Below the pieces are notes generated by a model that was not told the DNA's origin, did not search any database, and saw only the letters and a list, made by a program, of their open reading frames with translations. Below are positions 9,186-16,873 of a stretch of DNA of 64,000 nucleotides, one piece after another. Both the position numbers and the translations under genes were made by a program. Source of the DNA: an uncultured Lentisphaeria bacterium (GTDB lineage: Bacteria; Verrucomicrobiota; Lentisphaeria; Victivallales; UBA1829). The number at the start of each line of letters is the position of its first letter. Position 1 is the stretch's first letter. The stretch is from positions 28,164 to 92,163 of the forward strand of contig CAJKAR010000015.1 of the NCBI GenBank assembly GCA_905197955.1, in the 5' to 3' direction.

Positions 9186-9213
9186 TTGACTGTTCGCGGA
9201 TCGGCGATACGTT
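9186..9213 (+). promoter_or_regulatory. Candidate promoter for the esterase gene
   Basis: TTGACT (9186-9191), 16 bp, TACGTT (9208-9213). This would start transcription around 9220, about 33 bp before the ATG at 9253. An AAGGA ribosome site lies at 9238-9242. The -10 is only a partial match. Confidence 0.35.
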
Positions 9214-9252
9214 ACAGAATCGTATTTTGTCAAAAAAAAGGATTTATGGAAA

Positions 9253-10626
9253 ATGAACAGAGAAGAGATCGAATGGTGCCAGTTCTACTGGTTCACGACC
9301 GGGAATCACGACCTGCCGAGAATTCTGCTGATCGGAGACTCCATCGTCGCCGGGCATCGGGGGCAGGTAGCGGAACGAATGAAGGGGAAAGCAACGATAG
9401 AAGCGTATTCCACCTCGAAAATTGTCGGCGATCCTGCAATCTACCGGGAACTTGCGCTGGCGCTGGCAGACTATCCCATTGACATCATCTACTTCAACAA
9501 CGGGCTTCACGGATTTTCCTATGATGACGCCTTCTATCGCCGGGGCATGGAGGAATTCGTTGATTTTCTCCGTCTGAACACCAAAGCCCGTCTGATCTGG
9601 CGCAGTTCGACCCCCATCACGGTCAAGGACAATACGGAACAGCTGGATCCGGTCAAGAATGAGGTCGTCCTCCGGCGCAACCGGATCGCGGAAGAGATCA
9701 TGAAAGAACGGGGAATCCTGATCGACGATCTCTACACCCCCATGCTGAACCATCCGGAATACCGGAGCAAAGACGGTTATCACTATCAGGAAGCCGGAGT
9801 CAATGCCCAGGCCGATCACATTGCCGCCTATCTGACGGCTCTGCTGGATCATTCCGCTCTTGAAATCGACATGAACGGCTTCCGGACCGATTTCCCCGGA
9901 AGAGTTTCCGACTGGTGCGGCTTCGAACGCTGTGATTTCAAACTCAATGGCATCAAATGCATTCTGGTGAAACCGAACTGTGCTCCCGATCCGGCAAAAC
10001 GGTGGTACTGGAGAGCGCGCTTCTTCGGAGCGTTCCCGAATGCGGACTGGGCATTGCTGAAACGCGGCTGGTATGTCGCGCACATCGAAGTCGATGAGCT
10101 CTACGGCTCGCCGGAATCGAACCGGAGATTCGACCTGCTCTACAACTTCATGGTTTCGATGGGATTCAACCGGAAATGCGTTCCGGTCGGATACAGCCGC
10201 GGCGGACTGGATGTCTACAACTGGACGGCGAAGAACACCGACAAGGTAAGCTGTCTTTACCTTGACAATCCCGTCTGCGACTTCAAAAGCTGGCCCGGCG
10301 GAAAAGGAAACGGTCCCGGCAGCGAAATCGCCTGGCAGAACTGTCTCAAAGCGTGGGGCTTCACCGAGGAACAGGCGATGGCGTACAAAGGAAATCCCGT
10401 TGACAACCTCAAACCGATCGTCGATGCGGGCATCCCGGTTCTGCATCTCTGCGGAGATGCGGATGAAGTCGTTCCTCCGGAGGAAAACACAAAGGTCGTC
10501 GAAAAACGCATGAAGGAACTCGGCGGCAATCTTCAGGTGATCTACAAGCCCGGTGCGAAACATCATCCGCACTGTCTGGAAAATCCGCAACCGATTGTAG
10601 ATTTCGTTCTCAAGTACAACCACTGA
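9253..10626 (+). CDS. Two-domain esterase: SGNH/GDSL hydrolase fused to alpha/beta hydrolase
   Basis: A 457-residue protein without a signal peptide. Residues 22-205 look like an SGNH hydrolase: block I ILLIGDS at 24-30 (nucleophile S30), YFNNGLHG as the block with the oxyanion Asn, and DGYHYQEAG as the terminal D-x-x-H block. The second half is an alpha/beta hydrolase with the nucleophile elbow GYSRGG at about residue 314-319, an acid residue in HLCGDADEVVP and a terminal histidine in GAKHHPHC. Both catalytic sets seem intact, so the protein could remove two kinds of acyl group from a sugar. It is divergent from a GntR-LacI regulator and is followed by a terminator and an MFS transporter, which suggests intracellular processing of an imported acylated saccharide (inference). 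Confidence 0.8.
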   Translation: MNREEIEWCQFYWFTTGNHDLPRILLIGDSIVAGHRGQVAERMKGKATIEAYSTSKIVGDPAIYRELALALADYPIDIIYFNNGLHGFSYDDAFYRRGMEEFVDFLRLNTKARLIWRSSTPITVKDNTEQLDPVKNEVVLRRNRIAEEIMKERGILIDDLYTPMLNHPEYRSKDGYHYQEAGVNAQADHIAAYLTALLDHSALEIDMNGFRTDFPGRVSDWCGFERCDFKLNGIKCILVKPNCAPDPAKRWYWRARFFGAFPNADWALLKRGWYVAHIEVDELYGSPESNRRFDLLYNFMVSMGFNRKCVPVGYSRGGLDVYNWTAKNTDKVSCLYLDNPVCDFKSWPGGKGNGPGSEIAWQNCLKAWGFTEEQAMAYKGNPVDNLKPIVDAGIPVLHLCGDADEVVPPEENTKVVEKRMKELGGNLQVIYKPGAKHHPHCLENPQPIVDFVLKYNH

Positions 10627-10637
10627 TCCCAATCTAT

Positions 10638-10670
10638 GCCGGGGAGAGACCATTTCTCCCCGGCTTTTTT
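10638..10670 (+). terminator. Rho-independent terminator after the esterase gene
   Basis: A perfect 10-bp GC-rich stem (GCCGGGGAGA at 10638-10647 with its complement at 10655-10664), a 7-base loop and a run of six T. It begins 11 bp after the esterase stop codon and ends only nine bases before the ATG of the next gene. Confidence 0.85.
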
Positions 10671-10679
10671 CCCATCATC

Positions 10680-11918
10680 ATGCGCTCCATCTACAAGCAT
10701 ACGCTCCGCGCCTGCTATCTCGGCTACATTACGCAGGCGATCGTCAACAACCTGGCACCGCTGCTCTTTGTGATTTTTCAAACGGAATACAAGCTCTCGT
10801 TTGAAATGATCGGACGGCTGATCCTGCTGAATTTCTGCGTGCAGATCGGCGCGGATTTTCTTTCGATGAAATATGTGGACAGGATCGGCTATCGGAAATC
10901 GGCGGTGATCGCCCACGCCTTCAGTGCGGCAGGACTGATCGGACTGGGGATTCTGCCGAAAGTGCTGCCGGATCCGTATCTCGGACTCTGTGCGGCGGTG
11001 GTGCTGTATGCGATGGGCGGAGGGATCATTGAAGTCATCATCAGTCCGATTGTGGATTCCCTGCCGGGCGAGGAGAAGGAATCCGCGATGAGTCTTCTGC
11101 ACTCGTTCTACTGCTGGGGACAGGTCGGCGTGGTGGTCATTACGACTCTTCTGCTCCAGTGGATCGGCGGAGGATTCTGGTTCCTTCTGCCGTGCATATG
11201 GGCGATTCTGCCGCTTTATAATCTATTCAAATTTCTGCGTGTTCCGCTGCGGAGGACCGTATCGGAGGAGGAGCGGACCTCGTTGAAACATCTGTTTTCG
11301 TCGCGCGGTTTTCTGATCGCTTTGGTTCTGATGATGTGCGCGGGGGCATCTGAACTGAGCATGTCGCAATGGTCCTCGATTTTTGCGGAAAAGGGACTGA
11401 GGGTTCCGAAAGTCATGGGGGATCTGCTGGGACCGTGCATGTTCGCACTTCTGATGGGAATCGGACGAACCATCTATGGGATTCTGGGCAGCCGGATGCC
11501 GCTGAAACCCTCTCTTGCCGTCAGCGGACTGCTCTGCGTCATCAGTTATCTGCTGACGGTTTTTGCGGGGAATCCCTATGTTTCCCTCTTCGGCTGTGGG
11601 CTCTGCGGATTTTCCGTGGCGCTGATGTGGCCGGGAACCTTCAGTCTGACCGCCGCCGCGTTTCCGAAAGGCGGAACGGCGATGTTTGCGCTTCTTGCCG
11701 TGATGGGCGACATCGGCTGCGCGGTCGGACCGTGGATCACGGGCGTGGTTTCCGACTTCGTCCTGAGTCTGGAACAGATGGTCGAGTTCGGAGCCAGAAA
11801 CGGACTGGATGCGGATCAGCTTGGACTGAAAAGCGGACTTCTCGTTGCCGGATTCTTTCCGCTGATTCTCCTTCTGGGAGTCTTTCTCCTGAAAAAGAAT
11901 CCGCGGCACACCGAATAG
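10680..11918 (+). CDS. MFS transporter, probable sugar permease
   Basis: A 412-residue membrane protein with about 12 hydrophobic helices and a major facilitator layout: a first helix with GYITQAIVNNLAPLLFVIF, the loop-2 region KYVDRIGYRKSA matching the MFS D-x-x-G-R/Y-R/K signature, and a central cytoplasmic loop around residues 185-205 (RVPLRRTVSEEERTSLKH). The family is closest to FucP/YfkF-like sugar permeases. The start at 10680 is required to keep helix 1. However, no Shine-Dalgarno sequence lies before it, because the upstream bases are the T-run of a terminator. It probably imports saccharides or glycosides handled by the esterase upstream and the glycosidases around it. Confidence 0.85.
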   Translation: MRSIYKHTLRACYLGYITQAIVNNLAPLLFVIFQTEYKLSFEMIGRLILLNFCVQIGADFLSMKYVDRIGYRKSAVIAHAFSAAGLIGLGILPKVLPDPYLGLCAAVVLYAMGGGIIEVIISPIVDSLPGEEKESAMSLLHSFYCWGQVGVVVITTLLLQWIGGGFWFLLPCIWAILPLYNLFKFLRVPLRRTVSEEERTSLKHLFSSRGFLIALVLMMCAGASELSMSQWSSIFAEKGLRVPKVMGDLLGPCMFALLMGIGRTIYGILGSRMPLKPSLAVSGLLCVISYLLTVFAGNPYVSLFGCGLCGFSVALMWPGTFSLTAAAFPKGGTAMFALLAVMGDIGCAVGPWITGVVSDFVLSLEQMVEFGARNGLDADQLGLKSGLLVAGFFPLILLLGVFLLKKNPRHTE

Positions 11919-12053
11919 ACTCCATCTGCGTTGAATCCGGGGGAAAATCGCCGAAACTCCGGAACGGTTTTCGCAGCTGATTTTCAGAAATCTCCGCTTG
12001 TCACCGGCACTTTCAGGAGTATATTACCTGAAAAGAAAGGACCCTGTTTCATC

Positions 12054-12914
12054 ATGGCAAAATTCATTCCGGATCCTCAGCCGGTTTATACAGAAGACTG
12101 GAAAAAAAATCCCGATGCGGAAATGATCGTGTTCTGCGGCAGGGAAATGCTGCTCCGGACCCGGCAGGATAAATTTTTCTTTCCACGGGTGGCGGAACTG
12201 GACTCGCTGAATTTATCCACGGCACTGAGCATCGGATTCCGCGACGGGAGGCCGTGTTTTGCGGTTGATCTGCCATCGGTTCCGGACAATCTTTCTGCGG
12301 ACATGCGGAAAGTGGAAGTCCGTCTTGCGGTGGGGCATCTGGAATCGGATGCGTTTTCCGCCGGCTCACGGGCAAGAGAACTGCTCCACTGGCGCAGACA
12401 GCACCGGTTCTGCGGACGATGCGGAAAACCGCTTGGTGAGTCGCAAAATGATATTGCGCTGGTCTGTCCTTTCTGCGGAGAGCGCTTTTATCCCCAGCTG
12501 GCGCCCGCAGTCATCGTTGCGGTGACGCGCGGCGACGAAATTCTTCTGGCGCACAACCGCAAGTTCCTGCCGGGAATTCACGGTCTGATCGCGGGATTTG
12601 TGGAAGCGGGAGAAAACATCGAAGAAGCCGTTCACCGGGAAATTCTGGAGGAGACAGGAGTCACGGTTGGAAATATCCGGTACCTGTCGAGTCAGTGCTG
12701 GCCGTTTCCGAACTCGCTGATGCTGGGATTCACAGCGGAATACGTCTCCGGCGAGGCAAAACCGGACGGCACGGAACTTGATACTCTCGGCTGGTTCCGG
12801 GCGGATGCCCTGCCTCCGATTCCTCCGCCGGGAAGCATTGCTCGGAAAATTATTGAAGAATTCAAACAAAAACATGCAAACCAAAGCCGTGGAGAGACTG
12901 GACAGCGGTCCTGA
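12054..12914 (+). CDS. nudC: NAD(+) diphosphatase (NADH pyrophosphatase)
   Basis: A 286-residue Nudix enzyme that cleaves NAD(H) to NMN(H) and AMP; bacterial NudC also removes NAD caps from RNA. It has the family's zinc ribbon (CGRCG and CPFCG, four cysteines) followed by the Nudix box (GFVEAGENIEEAVHREILEE then TGV). The downstream NudC specificity motif, usually SQPWPFPxS, is here SQCWPFPNS, with proline replaced by cysteine. The start ATG at 12054 has AAAGAAAGGA about 12 bases upstream; the open frame begins earlier but the extra residues do not fit the family. The gene is monocistronic or coupled to the DUF6786 gene 33 bp downstream. Confidence 0.92.
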   Translation: MAKFIPDPQPVYTEDWKKNPDAEMIVFCGREMLLRTRQDKFFFPRVAELDSLNLSTALSIGFRDGRPCFAVDLPSVPDNLSADMRKVEVRLAVGHLESDAFSAGSRARELLHWRRQHRFCGRCGKPLGESQNDIALVCPFCGERFYPQLAPAVIVAVTRGDEILLAHNRKFLPGIHGLIAGFVEAGENIEEAVHREILEETGVTVGNIRYLSSQCWPFPNSLMLGFTAEYVSGEAKPDGTELDTLGWFRADALPPIPPPGSIARKIIEEFKQKHANQSRGETGQRS

Positions 12915-12947
12915 AACGAACTCTCGCGGCAGGAAAGGAGTCACACC

Positions 12948-14123
12948 ATGACGACAGAGGCCTCCTCGCTCGACACCGAAAAAACGCTGATCGGCGACGT
13001 TCGTTTTCTTCAGGAACACGGTCTGCATCCCGTTGTCCTTCAGAATGAATCCGGCGCCAGAGTTGTCGTCTCTCCGGAATACCAGGGGCGCGTCATGACC
13101 AGCTCCATGGACGGAGACGACGGATTCAGCTGCGGCTGGATCAATTACAAACTCATCCGTTCCGGCAAACAGACTCCGCACATCAACGCCTACGGCGGCG
13201 AAGACCGTTTCTGGCTCGGTCCCGAAGGCGGACAATTCAGCATCTATTTCCCCAAAGGTGCGGAATTCACATTTGAGAACTGGCAGGTGCCCGCCGTCTT
13301 CGATACACAACCGTGGAAAATCTCCGCACGCGACGGGGACAGGGAAGTGCTGTTTGAAGCGGAATTCGCACCAACCGACTGGAGCGGCAATCAGAAAAAC
13401 ATCCGTCTGGAACGCCGCGTCAGACTTCTCTCCGAAAAAGAACTCTCCGAAGCACTGGGAACCGATCTGGAAAGCTCTTCGCTCAAAGCAGTCGGTTATA
13501 CCACAAGCAACAAGATGACCAACGCCGGACCGGAACCCTGGACCCGGAAGACCGGTGCCATGTCCATCTGGATGCTCGGCATGTTCAAACCGTCGCCGGA
13601 GACGGTCATCGTGGTTCCGTTCAAACGGGATGCGGAAGGCCCCGTCGTCAAAGACGATTACTTCGGGAAAATCCCCGCAGACCGGTTGAAAATCGACGGG
13701 GAAAAAGGAGTCCTCTACTTCTGCGCCGACGGAGACGACCGAGGCAAAATCGGACTCAGCAAACAGCGCGCCTGCGAATTTCTCGGCAGCTATGACGCGG
13801 CACACAATATCCTCACCATCGTGAAATACACCCCCGGCAAGCCCGATTCCGAATACGCCAATGCCGCATGGGAAATCCAGCAGGAGCCCTTCTGCGGCGA
13901 TGTGGTCAACGCCTACAATGACGGCATTCCCGGTCCCGGACTCGAAAAAATGGGACCGTTCTATGAACTGGAATCCTCCTCTCCGGCGGCATTCCTGAAA
14001 CCTGGGGAGTCCATCCTGCACGATCACAGCACCTTCCATTTCTCCGGAACGGAAGCGGACCTCGACCGGATCGCACGGAAAGCGCTCGGCGTTTCCATTC
14101 AAGACATTTGTGCACGCCGCTGA
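12948..14123 (+). CDS. DUF6786 family protein
   Basis: A 391-residue protein without signal peptide. It resembles the DUF6786 family known mainly from Bacteroidota and the Planctomycetes-Verrucomicrobia-Chlamydiae group. Conserved blocks recognised are YQGRVMTSSMDGD, FSCGWINYKLI, HINAYGGEDRFWLGPEGGQF, TNAGPEPWT..TGAMSIWMLGMF and GPFYELESSSPAAFL. The many aromatic and glycine-rich beta blocks suggest a galactose mutarotase-like beta-sandwich, but no function has been established to my knowledge. AAAGGAG lies eight bases before the ATG. The context of sugar transport and glycosidase genes points to carbohydrate handling (inference). Confidence 0.8.
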   Translation: MTTEASSLDTEKTLIGDVRFLQEHGLHPVVLQNESGARVVVSPEYQGRVMTSSMDGDDGFSCGWINYKLIRSGKQTPHINAYGGEDRFWLGPEGGQFSIYFPKGAEFTFENWQVPAVFDTQPWKISARDGDREVLFEAEFAPTDWSGNQKNIRLERRVRLLSEKELSEALGTDLESSSLKAVGYTTSNKMTNAGPEPWTRKTGAMSIWMLGMFKPSPETVIVVPFKRDAEGPVVKDDYFGKIPADRLKIDGEKGVLYFCADGDDRGKIGLSKQRACEFLGSYDAAHNILTIVKYTPGKPDSEYANAAWEIQQEPFCGDVVNAYNDGIPGPGLEKMGPFYELESSSPAAFLKPGESILHDHSTFHFSGTEADLDRIARKALGVSIQDICARR

Positions 14124-14474
14124 TTCGTTTTTTTCGAAAACGCTGAAACAGGGAGAAAACGCAAATCAATGATGGCCCCCCTCTCAGCAAACAGAAAAAA
14201 AGGTCCGGTACAGAGAAAGCTCTTCGCCGATGCCCGGAAATCGAAAAAGAATTCCAGCATCTCGAAAGTCTTCTCTGTTCTGGACCATCGTCATCTCCTC
14301 CATTCCGACTCTGCGTTTTCCCAGAGACGTTTCGAATGCCGCAGTTTTCCGGGATCTCCGCTCCCGGCGGGGAAACTTTCGAATGCGTCCGCTTCTGAGA
14401 AAAATCTTCTTTCTCCCGACAAGGAACAGGAATATGTTTTCCTATGAATCACAATCATAAAAAAGGATAAATTT
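14124..14474. other. 351-bp gap without a recognisable gene
   Basis: Contains a short open frame (14169-14447) rich in Ser, Lys and Arg without family resemblance or a good ribosome site, so it is not called. AAAAGGATAA just before 14475 is the ribosome site of the GH16 gene. No clear promoter or hairpin with a T-run was seen. Confidence 0.6.
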
Positions 14475-15359
14475 ATGAACATAAAAAAAATAATTCTCCC
14501 CGCTCTCCTGCTACCAATTACCGGGGCAGGATCATGGAACATGGACGCTGCCGAACCGGTCCCAAAAACTCGCAACGAATGGAGACTTATCTGGTCGGAT
14601 GAATTCGATAAAGCGGGGAAACCTGATCCGAAAAAGTGGGTCTATGAAAGAGAGGGATTTCTTCGCAACGAAGAGATGCAGTGGTACACCTCCGATGAAA
14701 AGAACGTTTATGTCAAAGACGGCTGTCTCCATCTGGTCGCCCGCCTTGAAAACAAGCCGAATCCCTGGTACAAGGAAGGGTCCGGGAACTGGAAGTTCAA
14801 CCGGAAGAACATTGAAATAACTTCCGCCGGACTCATCACCTCAACAACCTTCACGTTCCTTTACGGCCGCGCTGAAATGCGGGCGAAACTCCCCGTCGGG
14901 CAAGGTGTCTGGCCCGCTTTCTGGACCCTCGGCACGGATACCCGCTACGGCGACTGGCCCGCAAAAGGAGAAATCGATATTTTCGAATTCTGGAAGGACT
15001 GGCAGGGAATCTACACACTCCAGTCCACCGTCCACTGGCAGGATCAAAACAAAAAACATCTGCAATCCGGCAAAAAGATCATCAACCGCAACTTCACAGA
15101 CGACTTCCATATCTTTGCCATGGAATGGGATCCCGAAAAAATCGTTTTCTTCTTCGATAAAGAACCGATTTTCACCTTCAAAACCGGACAGTGCAGCATC
15201 GGAGATTTCAACCCTTTCCGCGCTCCGCATTTCCTGCTGCTGAATCTGGCAATCGGAGGCTCGCTCGGAGGAAAGGTTGACAAGTCCATTTTCCCGGCAG
15301 AATATATCATTGATTATGTCCGAATCTATCAAAAAACAGAGATCGGAACAAAACAATAA
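14475..15359 (+). CDS. GH16 family endo-glucanase (laminarinase-like)
   Basis: A 294-residue exported enzyme (signal peptide about residues 1-25). The GH16 jelly-roll blocks are WRLIWSDEFD, MQWYTSDEKNVYVKDGCLHL, AGLITSTTFTFLYGRAEMRAKLP and GVWPAFWTLG. The catalytic motif is EIDIFE at 166-171, with E166 as nucleophile, D168 assisting and E171 as acid/base. C-terminal blocks FHIFAMEWDPEKIVFFFD and YIIDYVRIYQ complete the domain. The length is that of a single-domain GH16 without extra binding modules. It most likely hydrolyses beta-1,3- or beta-1,3/1,4-glucans outside the cell; other GH16 specificities are possible. Confidence 0.93.
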   Translation: MNIKKIILPALLLPITGAGSWNMDAAEPVPKTRNEWRLIWSDEFDKAGKPDPKKWVYEREGFLRNEEMQWYTSDEKNVYVKDGCLHLVARLENKPNPWYKEGSGNWKFNRKNIEITSAGLITSTTFTFLYGRAEMRAKLPVGQGVWPAFWTLGTDTRYGDWPAKGEIDIFEFWKDWQGIYTLQSTVHWQDQNKKHLQSGKKIINRNFTDDFHIFAMEWDPEKIVFFFDKEPIFTFKTGQCSIGDFNPFRAPHFLLLNLAIGGSLGGKVDKSIFPAEYIIDYVRIYQKTEIGTKQ

Positions 15360-15369
15360 AAACCTCCCA

Positions 15370-15405
15370 CGCCGGAAAACTCCATCTTCCGGCGCTTCGT
15401 TCTCC
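15370..15405 (+). terminator. Probable terminator after the GH16 gene
   Basis: An 8-bp perfect stem (CGCCGGAA at 15370-15377, complement at 15387-15394) with a 9-base loop. It is followed by a T/C-rich rather than pure T stretch, so efficiency is uncertain. It lies just before the pyrH promoter. Confidence 0.45.
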
Positions 15406-15474
15406 TATCCTCCGATTCCAGCACCAATCGGAAACCGAGGATGAGTTTTTTTTCGGATTCATCCCTTTTTCCTG

Positions 15475-15503
15475 TTGATTTCATGCTTTTATTGGATTAT
15501 ATT
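15475..15503 (+). promoter_or_regulatory. Predicted sigma-70-type promoter of pyrH-frr
   Basis: TTGATT (15475-15480), 17 bp, TATATT (15498-15503). It places the transcription start near 15510 and supports the pyrH start at 15531 rather than an upstream ATG. Confidence 0.6.
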
Positions 15504-15530
15504 CCCCGGAATCAAAACGGAGATCAGGGA

Positions 15531-16247
15531 ATGAGTTCATCTGTCTATCAAAGAGTCCTGCTGAAAATCAGCGGAGAGTCCCTGCAGGGAAGCAGAGGAC
15601 ATGGATATGATCCGGATGCAGTGGCATCTGTGGTCGAAAGAGTCAAAGAGGCACTGGCCCTCGGAGTGGAAATCGCACTGGTCGTCGGAGCAGGAAATCT
15701 CTGGCGCGGACTTGCCGGGTCTAAAGGCGGAATGGACCGCGTCACTGCGGATCAGATGGGTATGCTCGCAACCGCCATGAACGCTCTCTGTCTCAAAAAT
15801 GCTTTTACTGCGGCTGGAGTTGAATGCGTTCTTCACTCGGCAGTTGCCATGGAGCCCTTCGTTTCCCGCTACAACCGCGATGAAGCACTCAAACAGCTTG
15901 ACGCTCATAAACTCGTCATCTTCGCCTGCGGCACCGGATCGCCGTACTTCACAACCGATACCACCGCGGCTCTCCGCGCCCTTGAAACCAGATCCCAGGC
16001 TCTGCTCAAAGCAACCAAAGTCAACGGAATCTATACCGCGGATCCGAAAAAAGATCCCGCCGCACAACGCTTCGAAACCATCTCGTTTTCAGAAGTTCTC
16101 GCCCGCAAACTGGCGGTCATGGATGCGGCGGCATTCTCGCTCTGTTCAGAAAACAATCTCCACATCGTCGTGTTCGACTTCGATGAGCCCGGAGCCCTGG
16201 TCAAGGTGCTCACCGGCGACAATTCCGTGGGAACGGTCGTTTCCTGA
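15531..16247 (+). CDS. pyrH: UMP kinase
   Basis: A 238-residue cytoplasmic enzyme phosphorylating UMP to UDP in pyrimidine synthesis. Family blocks: YQRVLLKISGESL near the start, VVGAGNLWRG (usually GGGNI.RG), MDRVTADQMGMLATAMN, ACGTGSPYFTTDT and the C-terminal half AVMDAAAFSLC. The start at 15531 gives the normal length of about 238 residues and has GGAG nine bases upstream. Longer upstream starts would lie within or before the promoter. It is followed 54 bp later by frr, the usual neighbour in bacteria. Confidence 0.95.
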   Translation: MSSSVYQRVLLKISGESLQGSRGHGYDPDAVASVVERVKEALALGVEIALVVGAGNLWRGLAGSKGGMDRVTADQMGMLATAMNALCLKNAFTAAGVECVLHSAVAMEPFVSRYNRDEALKQLDAHKLVIFACGTGSPYFTTDTTAALRALETRSQALLKATKVNGIYTADPKKDPAAQRFETISFSEVLARKLAVMDAAAFSLCSENNLHIVVFDFDEPGALVKVLTGDNSVGTVVS

Positions 16248-16301
16248 ACAAAACAGAACAACAGAATACAATCATCCAAATCAAATCATAGGAGAAATCA
16301 A

Positions 16302-16868
16302 ATGACGGACGAAATCCTGCTGCTCGTAGACGAAACCCTCGAAAACATGGGCAAAGCCGAAGAAGCTATGAAAAATGACTTTTCCGCCATCCGCACCGGA
16401 AAAGCCTCCACCGCACTGGTGGAAAACATCACAGTCGATTACTACGGGGCAAAATCCAGACTCCGCGACGTTGCTAACCTCGCCACTCCGGAAGCCCGCC
16501 TGATCACCATTCAGCCCTGGGACCAGAGCCTCGTAAAAGTCATCGAAAAAGCGATCCGGGAATCCAACCTCGGCATCTCGCCCGTCAGCGACGGACGCGT
16601 CATCCGCCTCCCGATTCCGCCGCTCTCCCAGGAACGCCGCGTCGCTCTCGGAAAACAGGTCAAAGCTCGCGCGGAAGAAGCCAGAGTCGCCGTTCGAAAC
16701 ATCCGCCGCGATGCAAATGAAGTCGCCAAAAAAGCACAGAAAGCATCCGATATCACCGAGGATGAACTCAAAGACGTTCTCGAACAGATCCAGAAGGTCA
16801 CCGACAAGTCGATCGCTCACATCGACCTCCTCATGGAAGACAAAGAAAAAGAACTCATGAGCTTCTGA
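16302..16868 (+). CDS. frr: Ribosome recycling factor
   Basis: A 188-residue protein matching the family length of about 185. Diagnostic blocks: FSAIRTGKASTALVENITVDYYG, TIQPWDQSLVKVIEKAI, SNLGISPVSDGRVIRLPIPPL and ERRVALGKQVKARAEEARVAVRNIRRDA. With EF-G it splits post-termination ribosomes. AGGAG lies eight bases before the ATG. It follows pyrH in what appears to be one transcript. Confidence 0.97.
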   Translation: MTDEILLLVDETLENMGKAEEAMKNDFSAIRTGKASTALVENITVDYYGAKSRLRDVANLATPEARLITIQPWDQSLVKVIEKAIRESNLGISPVSDGRVIRLPIPPLSQERRVALGKQVKARAEEARVAVRNIRRDANEVAKKAQKASDITEDELKDVLEQIQKVTDKSIAHIDLLMEDKEKELMSF

Positions 16869-16873
16869 TCGGA

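Noticed and set aside
9244..10653. Minus-strand open frame of 469 codons
   Set aside because: Antisense to the two-domain esterase and running across its terminator.
12366..14102. Minus-strand open frame of 578 codons
   Set aside because: Antisense to nudC and the DUF6786 gene, both clearly recognised.
14169..14447. Open frame of 92 codons before the GH16 gene
   Set aside because: Basic, low-complexity product with no recognisable family and no convincing ribosome site.
15441..15530. N-terminal extension of pyrH
   Set aside because: It overlaps the predicted promoter and exceeds the family length.
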